DNA of 64,000 nucleotides from Neonectria sp. B-13 (lineage: Eukaryota; Ascomycota; Sordariomycetes; Hypocreales; Nectriaceae): positions 248,001 through 312,000 of the forward strand of contig NOKP01000012.1 in assembly GCA_002682825.1 (NCBI GenBank), read 5' to 3'. Position 1 is the stretch's first letter, and each line of letters begins with the position of its first letter. A program made the position numbers and the translations under genes. Shown here piece after piece: positions 1-10,633 of this stretch. Under the pieces are notes generated by a model. That model had not been told where the DNA came from. It did not search any database and saw only the letters and a program-made list of their open reading frames with translations.

Positions 1-978
1 AGAATGAAGTTAGCTTCTGGCGTGGCGCACTAAAAGGGCATAGTGCTTACCAATACTCCGTCGTCTTGGATGATTGAAATGTTCTGCCCTGGATGTTGCG
101 ATACTCGAAAATGCTCGATGTGACTGATGCAGTCGACTCATGAACACTACAAAGCGACAATCAGTGATTTGGCCAAGTGGCTCTCAGGATAAAACTTGCC
201 TTTCCGAGTCAACCGCCGAATCGGTGTCATTTACGTTGACAAGTTCGGGGTCCTGTCACTAGTTAGTCCAATGTGCGGCAATTACAGACCACACGACACT
301 CATGGGGAGCGCGTGAAATCTGCTCATCTCGCACGAGGTCTACGCAAAAACAATACTCACAGCTTCGATACGCGGTGCTGCTTCAGGCGGAGAAGATGCT
401 GCTTCAGGCGGAGAAGACATGGTGGCAGGCGACAGGGAGCACCCTGGAATATTTTGATGCAGAGGAATGCTGGTTTTTGCGTTGACGACCCCTTTGGAAC
501 TTTATACCACCCTAGAGCGGATGCACGTGTGACGACCGAGACGGTGAAGACCCCTCAACTTGGCGGTACATAGTACGTCGCTTGCTTTCATGGTCCAATC
601 CTGGGCTGATTTGAGCTTCGCGTATGCACAACCCCTGCCACTTACACTCGGCACTCTTTGTGCCATCACGCATCCGGACTATTCTAGGTTTATCCGCGTA
701 CCACGGCATACAAGCTTATCTAACCCCGCACTCCAAGCAGTTCCTGTCGCTTATGTTAATACTATATAACTACAACGATATCCTCACCTACTTCTGTAAT
801 GGTTGCAAGGACCAACCACTTGAGACTTCCTGAGTTTGCCAAACGCCTAGACCGAGTGCTGAAGACCCTTCCTAAAAGTATAGACCGATGAAATATTAGG
901 TGGGAAAGGGCCAAGAGGAAGAAACAAAAGAGTTCACACTTATGCGTAGGTAGCCCACCTGAATTGTTAGGTGCCATT
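1..978. other. No convincing gene; 21-bp tandem duplication
   Basis: I see no gene supported by motifs or splice structure here. The only clear structure is a perfect tandem duplication of a 21-base unit at 376-396 and 397-417. Open frames in this stretch are short, mutually overlapping and lack recognisable motifs. Confidence 0.4.
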
Positions 979-1513
979 TCAGAGTCTGTAGTAGACACTG
1001 CATTCATCATGCCAGGCGTATATATCTCTCCCTAGGCGTTGCTACCTCCCATGCCTTGACATGAATCGTAGCTACCGTACATCGATGCTCTAACCCGTCT
1101 GGCTTCTCGATATCCATGTCCACAACTAGTACGTTTACAAGGCCACTACCTAGCCCGACGGTTGAGAATGCCTCACTGTCAAACAGTTTTATCTCTCCTT
1201 CTACTCGGCTTGGTCCCTCGCGAGGAAAGTGTGTATCTCCGTATACCGAGATGCCCACCATGTTGATCTTGCTCTCGGTCTCAGAATTGAGGCCAAGCCC
1301 AACATAGCCATATCCAGCTTGTTCCCACCACAGTCCGCAATGCTTCCCGTGGCTATCGTAGATCCTGCGAACTGCCTGTGGGCCCTGACTGTGGAAATGA
1401 GACTGCTCGGTGAGATACTCCTTCTCAGCTCCTATTTTTAACGATCGAGCGGGGGTAGTGAGGGCCCTGAAGCTCAGAGTGTTGGCCTCGAGTGGAGGAT
1501 CCCATGGTTCAAG
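979..1513 (-). CDS. Hypothetical partial ORF, unknown function
   Basis: On the minus strand a frame stays open for about 178 codons, from a possible AG acceptor just above 1513 (sequence GCAGTAG followed by CTT) down to a TGA at 979-981. The product is globular-looking, with Trp, Tyr and Gly spread through it, which is longer and less repetitive than expected from chance in this region. An acidic, Ser/Glu-rich open frame lies just upstream on the same strand (1570-1884) and could be a 5' exon, but no phase-consistent splice joins the two cleanly. I do not recognise the family. It may be a gene, a gene remnant or chance. Confidence 0.28.
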
Positions 1514-2045
1514 CTACTGCGGAGGCGCAACTACCCAGGAGGTACCACGCGATGGATCTGGTAGAACCTTCACTGTTGTGGTCCTTTTTCGCCGGATGTT
1601 ATTATTTCTGACGCGTTCTTTGTGTCTCTGCTCTCGCCACCGCCACCTCCAGTTACCGCGGGCTGGGTGTAAGTGTCTGGAGCCTCCTCGCTTGATGAAT
1701 CTGTACCTTTTTCCTGGGACCGCGCTGATGCATCGGACTTGGTCGCTTCTTCCTCAAGAGATTTTCCGTCCTCGCCAATGTCCCTTTCCCCTGACTTGGT
1801 GCCTTGACGATCGTCTTCCCCCCGTCCAGAAGGTACAAGTGGCGGGGACGGGCGACTTGCAGCCCCCCCTAGTAGTGAAGTCATACATGCGTAACGCCCA
1901 AAATTATACTTCCCGTCATGTGACGGAGCCTATTGGACATCTCCGGTCGCTGTACCACCTATAACCCTTCCCCCGCGGCAGCTTCAGATGACCTTTGGAA
2001 GGGAAAAAATCAATCGCCATTGCAATCAGTTCAAAATCATTCAAC

Positions 2046-3335
2046 ATGCTGACTCGGACCATCATCCGGCGTGCCGGACGCGGGGCGCTGTTTCAGTTGC
2101 ATCGAAGAATGTATGCCTCGACCGCACTGACTCCGAAGCAGATCAAAATCGTCAAATCGACCATCCCCGCACTGGAAGAACACGGAGTCGAAATCACAAC
2201 GCTTTTCTATCGCCAACTGCTCCACAAACACCCGGAGCTCAGGAACATCTTTAACACGGCCCATCAGGACACAGGCGCTCAGCCAGCCGCCCTGGCGCAC
2301 GCCGTATGGGCATATGCCGTCAACATTGAGAACCCCGACGCCATGAAGACAGCCATTTCTCGCATTGGACATAAACATGCGAGCCTGGGAGTCACTGCGG
2401 ACCAATATCCGATTGTCGGCGAAGGGCTACTCTCAGCGATCAAGCAAGTCCTCGGGGACGGAGTCAATTCACAGGTCATGGACGCTTGGAACGCTGCATA
2501 CTGGCAACTCGCCGAGTACTTCATCACGTTTGAGGAAGGCCTGTATCGCTCGGCCATGGCGACACCCGGCGGCTGGAAAGGATGGCGCAAATTCTTCATC
2601 TCTGAGAAAGTGCTGGAGAGCGAGGAGATTATCTCCTTCCATCTCACGCCAGCCGACAAGGGAGCTTTGCCATCCTACAAGCCTGGCCAGTTTGTCAGCA
2701 TCCGATGCTTTGTGCCTGAGCTCGGGACATACCAGCCTCGCCAATACAGTCTGTCCGACGTGCCAAATGGAAAATATTTCCAAATCTCGGTCAAAAAAGA
2801 GTTTGCATCGGATACCAAACCGGCCGGCCGAGTGTCTAATGTCCTTCACGAGTCGCTGCCGGAGGGGTCGGAGGTGGACATTAGCATGCCCTTTGGTGAT
2901 TTCGTCTTGGATATTAACGGTACGACGCCTGTGGTGCTTATAAGCGGAGGAGTTGGACTCACGCCCATGATGGCAATGTTGAAGATGATAACCGAGGAGG
3001 GCAAGTCGAGGAGAGTGGTATTCATCCATGCTGCACGCAACTCACGTGTCCATGCAATGAAAGACACTCTCATCGAGATTGTGAGGGACAACCCCCAAGT
3101 CACCCGTCTTGTTTACTATGAGCGAGTTGAAGAATACGATACACTGGGGCTTGACTACGATCATGATGGGCGGGTGGACCTCGCGGAGGTGAAGGGCAAG
3201 GTGATTCTGCCTGAAGCGGATTACTATATCTGCGGGCCGTCGCCGTTTATGAATGCCCAAAGCAAGGCACTTCAGGATCTGGGTGTTGACGAGAAACACA
3301 TTCACATGGAGGAATTCGGGTCGCCATCTTCTTGA
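2046..3335 (+). CDS. Flavohemoglobin (nitric oxide dioxygenase), mitochondrial type
   Basis: Single-exon protein of 429 residues. It has an N-terminal globin domain (about residues 25-165, proximal-His region KHASLGV), then a ferredoxin-reductase-type FAD domain (RQYSLSDVP) and an NAD(P) domain (GGVGLTPM). The family converts NO plus O2 to nitrate using heme, FAD and NAD(P)H and protects against nitrosative stress. The ATG at 2046 is preferred because it opens directly with an Arg-rich, acid-free amphipathic leader ending near MYAS, a typical mitochondrial presequence. An in-frame ATG at 1995 would add 17 residues. Another at 2109 would remove the leader and give a cytosolic form. Length matches the usual fungal family size plus presequence. 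Function is confident; the exact start is less so. Confidence 0.93.
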   Translation: MLTRTIIRRAGRGALFQLHRRMYASTALTPKQIKIVKSTIPALEEHGVEITTLFYRQLLHKHPELRNIFNTAHQDTGAQPAALAHAVWAYAVNIENPDAMKTAISRIGHKHASLGVTADQYPIVGEGLLSAIKQVLGDGVNSQVMDAWNAAYWQLAEYFITFEEGLYRSAMATPGGWKGWRKFFISEKVLESEEIISFHLTPADKGALPSYKPGQFVSIRCFVPELGTYQPRQYSLSDVPNGKYFQISVKKEFASDTKPAGRVSNVLHESLPEGSEVDISMPFGDFVLDINGTTPVVLISGGVGLTPMMAMLKMITEEGKSRRVVFIHAARNSRVHAMKDTLIEIVRDNPQVTRLVYYERVEEYDTLGLDYDHDGRVDLAEVKGKVILPEADYYICGPSPFMNAQSKALQDLGVDEKHIHMEEFGSPSS

Positions 3336-4294
3336 GAATGAACTGAAGTTTCTCCTTATCTGCAGCATCTTGAATTTCAACTTGTCACTTTAATCTCAGG
3401 TTCCCAAATCATGAAATGTATAGATATGCCTTCATCAATGCCGCTGGCTAATGACTCAGGGCACCCCCGATGAGTTCCCAGCTTCGCCGTAGCTTTTTAT
3501 GCGAGGCAAGTGTCTCGATTGCAGTATTGGTGAATAGGTAGACATTTCCTACTATAAAGATCTCTTTGACACTAGGGTAGAACTGAGTGTATTGAAGTCT
3601 AGTTGGTGACAGCATCCTCCCTGAGATACCACCGAGGCCACTTAAGGCCTAAGTCAGCACGGTGACTGAGGTCAAAGAAATGCTTGATATGGCTACCACA
3701 TTGAAGATATCACTGTTATAGAGTGCCAGTCCCAAATAAAACCAAGTCGGTAATGCGTAGCAGGAACCTCAGCTGAGCCCAGTCAATACGAGGCTTGAGC
3801 CAGCAATACCCATATTGCTCTAGTGTTTGACTAAAGCCGAGGCCATACCGAACCTACGGCGGTCCAATTCATCGTGGTAGCTCGCGTCTACTCTACCATA
3901 GCGCCCCTTCTCGGGAGTAATCATGTCCTCCGATTGCAACTCGGAGACAGTGGACAAACATGTCCATTATTTTGGTCCGTTCCCATGTTGTCGGATCAGG
4001 GGAACAACGGGCTCGGACCAGAGGGACAGGCCACCGCCCAAGCTGCGAAAGATCGCCCAGCTCTCTGCGCTTCAAGTGAAAAATTCCCCTCGATCTAATG
4101 AACACGTATCCCCAGCCATTATATTAAAAGCCATGTATCTTTCGGGATTGGGTCATCCGTCAATCGTCTCTATGCCTCCATCACGTACAGCATAATCAGG
4201 GTCCTTAGCATAGATTTCACTACTGAGTAGACGCATTGTGTAGGCACATGCAGATATTTATTGCATTTAAATACATATCACACTCAGGTTAACG
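3336..4294. other. Intergenic, nothing recognised
   Basis: This 0.96-kb stretch lies between the 3' ends of the flavohemoglobin gene and the minus-strand membrane-protein gene, so it should hold two terminator or 3' UTR regions. Short open frames on both strands show no motif, and I see no RNA gene or repeat. Confidence 0.5.
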
Positions 4295-4756
4295 TCACTC
4301 CTTTTCCATCAATATCAGAATCCAAGGCATGATCCCAAACAACATCATGTCAAATAAATACAGCGCTCTAGCTACTCCAGCCCATTCATCCTCACTTTCT
4401 CTTGCAGGACCCCGCTCTCCCACAAATCTACTCCCCATTAATTCCACACAAGCCATAACTCCCAAGCCCAGTAGCCCAACTGCTATTCTCACAGTTGCTC
4501 TGGCGGGGATCTTGTAGTGGTTGACTAGCCAATTTGCCCAAATAATAACGGCGATACACATGAGTGGTGCCTCAATGATTTCGGCATTGGATGGGGAGAG
4601 ATGGTACTTGGGGATGACGTAGAGTTGGCGGATGGTGCCGAAGAAGAAGCCTGTGGAGAAGACGACGCCGAAATAAGTGAATGCAAGGCGACTTATAGTT
4701 GTGAGAGGGACATTGGGGAGAGTTTTGGCAGTTGTAGTGTTGGCATTAGGCGCCAT
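4295..4756 (-). CDS. Small four-helix integral membrane protein, unknown function
   Basis: Intronless 153-residue protein. After a short Thr/Asn-rich polar N-terminus (about 22 residues) there are four hydrophobic segments: about 23-45 (with TYFGVVFSTGFFFG), 62-78, 88-105 and 130-149. A charged loop rich in Glu/Arg lies between the third and fourth. The C-terminus is short and charged. The even spacing and absence of internal stops support a real gene. Small four-helix proteins like this occur in fungi and bacteria, but I cannot assign a function. It is transcribed away from a 2.5-kb non-coding stretch and faces the flavohemoglobin gene tail-to-tail. Confidence 0.7.
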   Translation of the reverse strand: MAPNANTTTAKTLPNVPLTTISRLAFTYFGVVFSTGFFFGTIRQLYVIPKYHLSPSNAEIIEAPLMCIAVIIWANWLVNHYKIPARATVRIAVGLLGLGVMACVELMGSRFVGERGPARESEDEWAGVARALYLFDMMLFGIMPWILILMEKE

Positions 4757-7162
4757 AGTTTTCTGAGATAGTGTTTCTTGTTCCGATGCTAAGTGGAAGC
4801 TCAGAAATCTGCTTGAGTTCGTTCAGTATGTATATGTAAAATATAGCACACAACTGTGTATGAGATTTAAAGGTTGGAAAGAGGGCATGAGATGTCCTGT
4901 TAAGACTGTATGCCAAGATATAGGTTGGTATATATACTTGTAATTTGATCAGGCGATGGTGGGCTGATCTTTTGTCAGACGGAGGAACCCGGCCGCCGGG
5001 ATGACTAAGGACAAGGCAGCTGGATTGAGCCGAAAAAGAGAGGAAATGGGTCAGACAGAGAGATCAAGCATCATCAAGATCACGATCGCAACACCGTAAA
5101 TCTAGCTGCAATCAAGCATCAATTGAATCAGCCTATTTTGCCCCTAAATCATCATCAATTTCCGTCCCGAAATAACACCCAAATTCAGGCCGCTAGACCG
5201 ATCCCATCAGGTCACGTGTCTGACAATCAAGAGTCTCTTCGCTCTCGGGCAACTAGACACCATGAAAATATCGCGGGTTCGAACCCCTACCCCTTTACTG
5301 GGAACAGGAGTAGGTCCTAGAAAACTGGGCATCTAGATAGAGTAAAACCTGCTCTCAAGCTCCGCGGGTGTGTCGGATAGAATATAACTTAGATAATCAA
5401 GCCAGTTATGTGATAAGGCCTGAACTTTGCTACATGGTTCACGATTGTAGTAATTTCCCTTCCGAACCTTCACTCTCAAGCGTCACCCATTCCATCTCCT
5501 GTTCAAAGTACTCTGAGCGGCTCATATTGGTGAAAGGCCAAGACGAACCATTGAAAGTTCAGGCCGCGGTACACCCCCACTGGACTAACCGACACCGGCT
5601 TAGCATTTCCGCGTTGACATCACCTCTCCCAAGAGGATAGATTTTGTCATGACACCACATCCGAATATGTCTTTCTTTGGAAGTTGCCGTTGCAGGCTGC
5701 AAGTTTTGTTGAAGGTAATCTGGTCCTTGTTCACGCAAAATATGCGGATGACTGGTGTGCGGGGCATTAAATCTCAGAGTGGATACTTGCCTTCGTCCTA
5801 CTGTCGTCACGATGACGAATATTCTGGGCAGTTCAAGATATTCATTCAACCGAATATTTGACTAAAGGAGCAGATTAAGCAACAGGAAGAACGCATGCTC
5901 CGTCGATGGCATCATGGTAAGGGGTATGTGGTCATGGAAGCCAGACAGGGCTGAACGGACTTGTCTGCCAAATATGACGTTGATTGAGCGGAACATGTTT
6001 CCAACGAAAGCTTGTGAGGGGAGGGACATTCGAGTAGTTCCAAGTTTTACCTCTTCCCCTTTCATGAACGGTTGACATTTAGTTTGCCCTGCCTTTGGAG
6101 GGCATCTCTGCTACGTAGCAGAGTAGTATTCCCTGTAGCAGTGTAGAAGCCAAAACACCAGGGTCCGCATCATGATCGCCACAGCCGAGACGAGTGCGTA
6201 CTAAAGGTGCAGGGTACGAGGGTCACCGATATGTTACCGATGGTCCGGTTCGCCAAGCTAAACCCTTAGATCGAATTTGGCAATAGTACGTACAGTTTAC
6301 ACCACCCACGGGATCTTTCGATCTGTGGGGGAATTTGTATGTTAGTGGGATCAATGATCATAGAGACTTGCCTACTTGCACGGTTATTGGGACTAGGCTG
6401 GAATGCAGAGCCGCCTCCTCAAGGGGTTTGCATACTCTATGACGCATTATTCCCCGCCTACTGTCCCTTACTGGCGGGAGGTCCACTACCCGCTGGCGGA
6501 GTAGTGACTCACTAGCCACCTGCAACTATCTCCTGAGGGAGGCTCGATTTGCGGGCGTGTCTTACGGCTTCGATGCTGGCCATGCAGCGCTGTGGACTGT
6601 TCCGGTACTTTGCCAATTGCGGATAACACAACAGCTTCTTTTTGTCGGCTTAGATTGCATCCGGTCAAGTTAGCATATTTCACATGCTGGGGACGAAAGC
6701 TTAGCGCTGATAATGTGACCGTCGCAGCTGAGATTCCCAGTCCATGACGTGGATGGCGTAGGCGGTTAAGCCTCTTACGCAATCCAGGCCCCATTTCTAC
6801 TCCATGATGCGTCCATGAGAGTAGATCGCAGAGGCAGTCTCTCCTCGGAAAGCAGTACCTTGAAGTAGTAGCTGCGATTGTCAGTACTTCAAATCCGGTT
6901 CATTGTTCTGTAGGGAATCATGTACTGCACTATCATTGTCACCTCCGGGAGCCTTCCTCCCCGCAAGATCGGCATGAGTAGTCTTGACAGATCGGGGTCC
7001 CCTAGTAAGCGGTTTGGTACTTCTATTACTTCCTAATTCGACTGTGGATCTGTGTACCCTGCATTCCCATTGGTTAAGCATCCTTGCTTGCGGTGACTTC
7101 CACGGAGCTTTTGCACCTGAGAAGGGATGAGTGTCTAAAGACGACGATGACCAACATCATCA
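4757..7162. other. Long intergenic region with palindrome and a tRNA-like B-box motif
   Basis: No gene is supported across these 2.4 kb. Two small structures stand out. GGTTCGAACCC at 5276-5286 matches an RNA polymerase III B-box/T-loop, but I cannot fold a cloverleaf with acceptor and anticodon arms around it, so a complete tRNA is not claimed. An 18-base perfect palindrome, CTCTGCTACGTAGCAGAG, lies at 6106-6123. Confidence 0.45.
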
Positions 7163-7170
7163 TATATAAT
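7163..7170 (+). promoter_or_regulatory. TATA box of the His-rich repeat protein gene
   Basis: TATATAAT lies 117 bases upstream of the ATG at 7287. It is followed by an A/C-rich, G-poor leader with CAAC-type runs, typical of the 5' UTR of strongly expressed fungal genes. Confidence 0.5.
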
Positions 7171-7286
7171 ACCTGCTCCTGCGACCAAATACAAATGTAT
7201 CTTTCCTCATCAAACAATTGATTCTACAAACTACACAACAACCTCAAAACAACCTCAACAAATATCCTAAACTACAAAAATTCATT

Positions 7287-8739
7287 ATGGAGAAGGCCAA
7301 GCAAGCTATTTCCGACTTCACGTCCCGTGACGGGCATCACAAGACATCTGTTCACGAGGATGTCCGACAGGGAGTTACCGAAGAGCATATCAAGCCCCAC
7401 GAGCATCAAAATGTGACCACGGCTGTCGATCGAGATATCCACAAGGATCACCACCACACAGTTGTTCAGCCGCTGCAGCACAAGGAGACCCTGTATGGTA
7501 TTCTCTCCCTTTCCTCATGCCTCAAAACTAACCAGTGAAAACTAGCCCTGAGAAGCATTCGCACCGTGTCGCAGATGTTGAGCACAAGACTGTTCACCAT
7601 GGCAGCGAGAAGGATCTCAAAGAGACACTTGACCGCGACCAAGGCAAGTACAAGGACACCACCACGACTCATCACGCCACCCATTCGACCACCACTGCCC
7701 CTGTAGTTGAGGCCGAACGTGTCCACCACCATGTCCACGAGCACATCCAGCCCGTTCTCCACAAGGAGGTTGTCCAGCCGCACGTCGTCCACACCACTGT
7801 GCCCATCCACGAGACCCACCATGTTGCGCCAGTCCACCATGAGACGTCAGTCCTACCCACCAAGACTTTGGCAGAGTTCGAGAAGGGAACCGGCACGTTG
7901 CACGGCCGGGAGGAGACCCATGTCGGTACTGCTGAAGGCTGCCCTCAGAACCTTGGCTCTGGTGAGCTAGAGTCGGATAAGTTGCACGGTCAGCACAGCC
8001 ACCTGCACGGTCAGCACGGCCAACATGGTCAGGTCGGTGAGCAGGGTCAGCGCGGGCAGCTCGGTCGAGAAGGCCAGGTTGGTCGAGAAGGCCAGCTCGG
8101 TGACCACGGTCGCGAAGGTCAGCTCGGTCAGACAGGCCAACTCGGTCAGCAAAGCCGAACCGGACAGTTTAGTGAGCAAAGCCAGCTCGGACGGGAAGGC
8201 CATACAGGCCAGCTTGGTCAGACAGGTCAGCTCGGACGTGAAGGCCAGACAGGCCAACTTGGTCAGACAGGTCAGCTCGGACGTGAAGGCCAGACAGGCC
8301 AACTTGGTCAGACAGGTCAACTCGGACGGGAAGGCCAGACCGGTCAGCACGCCCAATTTGGTCAGTTTAAGGAAGGCCAACTCGGTCAACACTCCCAACA
8401 CACTCACGGTAACAACGGGGCTATTGGTGCCGGAGGTGCTGGAGGTGTTGGCGCAGCTGGGGCTGCTGCTGCTGCCAAGGCGGCACACCACAACTCATCC
8501 ACCACCAACAACCAGGTATGTCTAATTCCCCATGCTCACCATAAATAATTTATTGATTTTCTTTTTAGTCACGTGTTGGTGGTAACAACACTGCCCTTGG
8601 TAACAACCGAGACAACACACTAAGCAGCCAACAGACCACTTCGTCGACTAGCACTGATGCGTCGAAGATTTCTTTGAAGGACAAGTTGAACCCCTTTAAG
8701 GATGCTGATGGTGATGGCAAGAAGGGAATCTTCTCTTAA
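7287..8739 (+). CDS. His-rich, Gly-X-Y repeat protein (fungal allergen-like family)
   Basis: Three exons: 7287-7492, 7546-8515 and 8569-8739 (introns of 53 bases each, GTATGG/TAG and GTATGT/TAG, phases consistent), giving 448 residues. The N-terminal half is hydrophilic and very His-rich with repeated HEH/HHH motifs. The middle (codons from about 7990 to 8390) is a long run of Gly-X-Y triplets. Then comes a Gly/Ala-rich segment, and the C-terminus ends with KLNPFKDADGDGKKG, containing a DxDGDG loop like those that bind calcium. There is no signal peptide or membrane segment. Proteins with this His-rich layout and tail are often annotated as putative allergens or conidial/stress proteins in ascomycetes. 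The molecular role is unknown, and a hydrophilin-like protective role is only a guess. Confidence 0.85.
8216..8350 (+). repeat. Three tandem 45-bp units encoding 15-residue collagen-like repeats
   Basis: Units start at 8216, 8261 and 8306. Each encodes GQTGQLGREGQTGQL with only a few base differences. They sit in the middle exon and keep the Gly-X-Y register of the flanking triplets, so copy number can change without frameshift. Confidence 0.9.
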
Positions 8740-9188
8740 ATGTGGAATGTACCAATACTGTATTATTTAAGTACAATTAGGTTCTAATTAATATCTCATA
8801 TGTTCAAATTTCGTCTGAATCATGCAAACGCCGTCTTGTCAATTCTTCCTACAACGTTGGTTGTGTAAATGTGTTTCTAAACTAGCGCTATTGAATGCAC
8901 ATAAAATCACCTACAAAGATACATGCATAGTAAAGGCAATGACCCAATGAACGATTTATGAAGGCTTTGTTCTTAATGACCGGAAACTTATCGGGAAAGA
9001 AGTTTGCGAGGTGGGGACTTGTTTACCAGGATTTGCGGGGACCACAACGTAGTATGTTTCCGATATTTCGACAAACTCTCCGACGATAAAGCAGTATAAA
9101 ACAAGCTTAGACACCTGCATTAAATCTAGCAGAAAAGACAAGAAATAGCGCATACCAACTCAGCTGATACTACCCGCCTTTCGTTGAC
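8740..9188. other. Intergenic: 3' UTR and GST promoter
   Basis: AT-rich 3' flank of the repeat protein gene followed by the upstream region of the GST gene. No further gene or clear motif is seen. Confidence 0.5.
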
Positions 9189-9971
9189 ATGGCTGCATCT
9201 CTCGAACTTTTCGTCTTCTCATGGGGTGTAAGCCCTCGTCGAGTGTTACTATACCTCGCAGAAAAAGGCCTCCTGTCCTCCCCCCAGATCAAAATCACCG
9301 ACGTTGCCATAAGTGCTAAAGGGGAGCTTGTCGCACCAGGAAAGCCCTCCGGTAGCGTACCAATGCTTCGGCTCCCAGACGGCACCTTCATCAAGCAGTC
9401 AGTTGCCATCCTCGACTACCTGGAAGACATCTGCGAGAACCCCGATCCGAAGCAGCCTTGGCAGGTCGAGCTTGCTGAAAGCGCGGGCGCCAAACGCAGC
9501 ATGCGCGGGACCACTGCTGAGGAGAGAGCTCGCACTCGCGAGATTATGCTCCTTGCCGACGAGACTACAGGCTACTTTGGACTGGCATGCCACAAAGGAT
9601 CCGAACTCTTTGTGCCCCTTGAGCCGACGAGCGCCGTCGCAGCGAAGCTCATCCTCGACTGGGCCCAGAGGCCGCTGAAGTTACTGGAAGCATACTATGC
9701 TGGGGACACGCGCTTCAAGGCGGATGGTGAATGGGTTACAGTTGCAGACTGCGTGTTGTACTCGCTGTTGGAGTTTGCGAACGGCTTTTACGAAGTGGAT
9801 TTGCTAGCTGACCCGGAGCTCACTGGTTTGCGAAGGTTTTACCAAGCGTTTAAGCAGAGGCAGAGTGCACAGATCTCGGATGATCACTTCCCAAAGGAAA
9901 TGAAGGTGCTAGCTTGTCAGTGGCTTGCAGTACCCCAGGATTGTCTTGAAGCTGGGAGTACCAGTGTATAG
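9189..9971 (+). CDS. Glutathione S-transferase-like protein
   Basis: Single-exon 260-residue protein. The N-terminal thioredoxin-like domain covers about residues 5-85: an SWGVSPRR segment after the first strand, then SVPMLRLPDG with the cis-Pro, then IKQSVAILDYLED for the gamma-glutamyl-binding region. An all-helical C-terminal domain follows (about 110-240) with a conserved WVTVADC segment resembling the N-capping box of GST helix alpha-6. The family conjugates glutathione to electrophiles or acts as a peroxidase or isomerase. The subclass cannot be fixed from sequence alone. The first ATG at 9189 gives the expected domain start. It is flanked by a decayed gene and shows no obvious pathway partner. 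Confidence 0.85.
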   Translation: MAASLELFVFSWGVSPRRVLLYLAEKGLLSSPQIKITDVAISAKGELVAPGKPSGSVPMLRLPDGTFIKQSVAILDYLEDICENPDPKQPWQVELAESAGAKRSMRGTTAEERARTREIMLLADETTGYFGLACHKGSELFVPLEPTSAVAAKLILDWAQRPLKLLEAYYAGDTRFKADGEWVTVADCVLYSLLEFANGFYEVDLLADPELTGLRRFYQAFKQRQSAQISDDHFPKEMKVLACQWLAVPQDCLEAGSTSV

Positions 9972-10005
9972 ATTAGGGCTTAATTAGTTCAGCAAGAATA
10001 CATGA

Positions 10006-10633
10006 TTAAGCCAGGTCTTCCGTCTTGAGATAGTTGTTGATAAAGGCCTGGATTCCGTTCATCTTGGGCTTGACGTAAATGATGCCACAGACTCCATCAC
10101 CATCCCAATCCTCGAGATACAGGCCGGTCAGTCCATAGTCAACAGGGGCGTCCATCTAACTCCCGGTGGAGGATTCCAGGAGCCATCGGCGTCGCCGTTA
10201 GTGATGGAAATTTGCCTTAGTTAATGTACAGCTCTATCTTGCTTTCCTGTTAACCCAAGTCCAGATATAATCCAAGCTTCCGTCTGCATGTCCCATCATA
10301 TTGCAGTACTTGTTGCCGCCCATCTTGAACATAAAATTACATCTCTGTTGATATCCTCAATCAAACGCCCTTAATCTCTCGCATGTACTGATTTGTCCAC
10401 CTGACGCCCAAGGCCTGCCAGTACATGGGGACATCATCAACCCAGCCGTTGCGCCACGAGTTGATGGTGCCCTTGCTGTCAAGCTTTCTGTTTACAGCTT
10501 CACCAGAAGTAGAATAACTGAGAGTTACAATCCATTGTCTATGGCGGTCGGTGTTGTAAGCAGTAATACAATGATCCTCTGTAGTTTGACTCTCAGCATA
10601 TAGCTGGTGTGTCAGCTTGACGCAGAACAACAA
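10006..10633 (-). pseudogene. Decayed FG-GAP/VCBS-like repeat protein fragment
   Basis: On the minus strand, pieces of one protein can be read in shifting frames. An upstream piece (10361-10633) includes NGWVDDVPMYWQALG. A middle piece around 10240-10340 reads NMMGHADGSLDYIWTWV and then hits a stop. A C-terminal piece ends at 10006 and includes YLEDWDGDGVCGIIYV. The DxDGDG loops and Trp/Ile spacing resemble FG-GAP/VCBS beta-propeller repeats in secreted fungal proteins. The frames are interrupted by stops and shifts and no phase-consistent intron set restores them, so I call it a pseudogene. The GST gene ends 35 bases away, tail-to-tail. Confidence 0.55.

Noticed and set aside
196..833. Several overlapping short open frames at the window start
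   Set aside because: They overlap on both strands, are under 130 codons, carry no motif and include a simple duplication.
5240..5300. Possible tRNA gene around GGTTCGAACCC at 5276
   Set aside because: The T-loop/B-box motif is present, but the T-stem does not pair fully and no acceptor, D-arm or anticodon arm could be placed around it.
7967..8491. Antisense Leu/Thr-rich frame across the repeat protein
   Set aside because: It exists only because the repetitive Gly-X-Y codons lack stops on the other strand.
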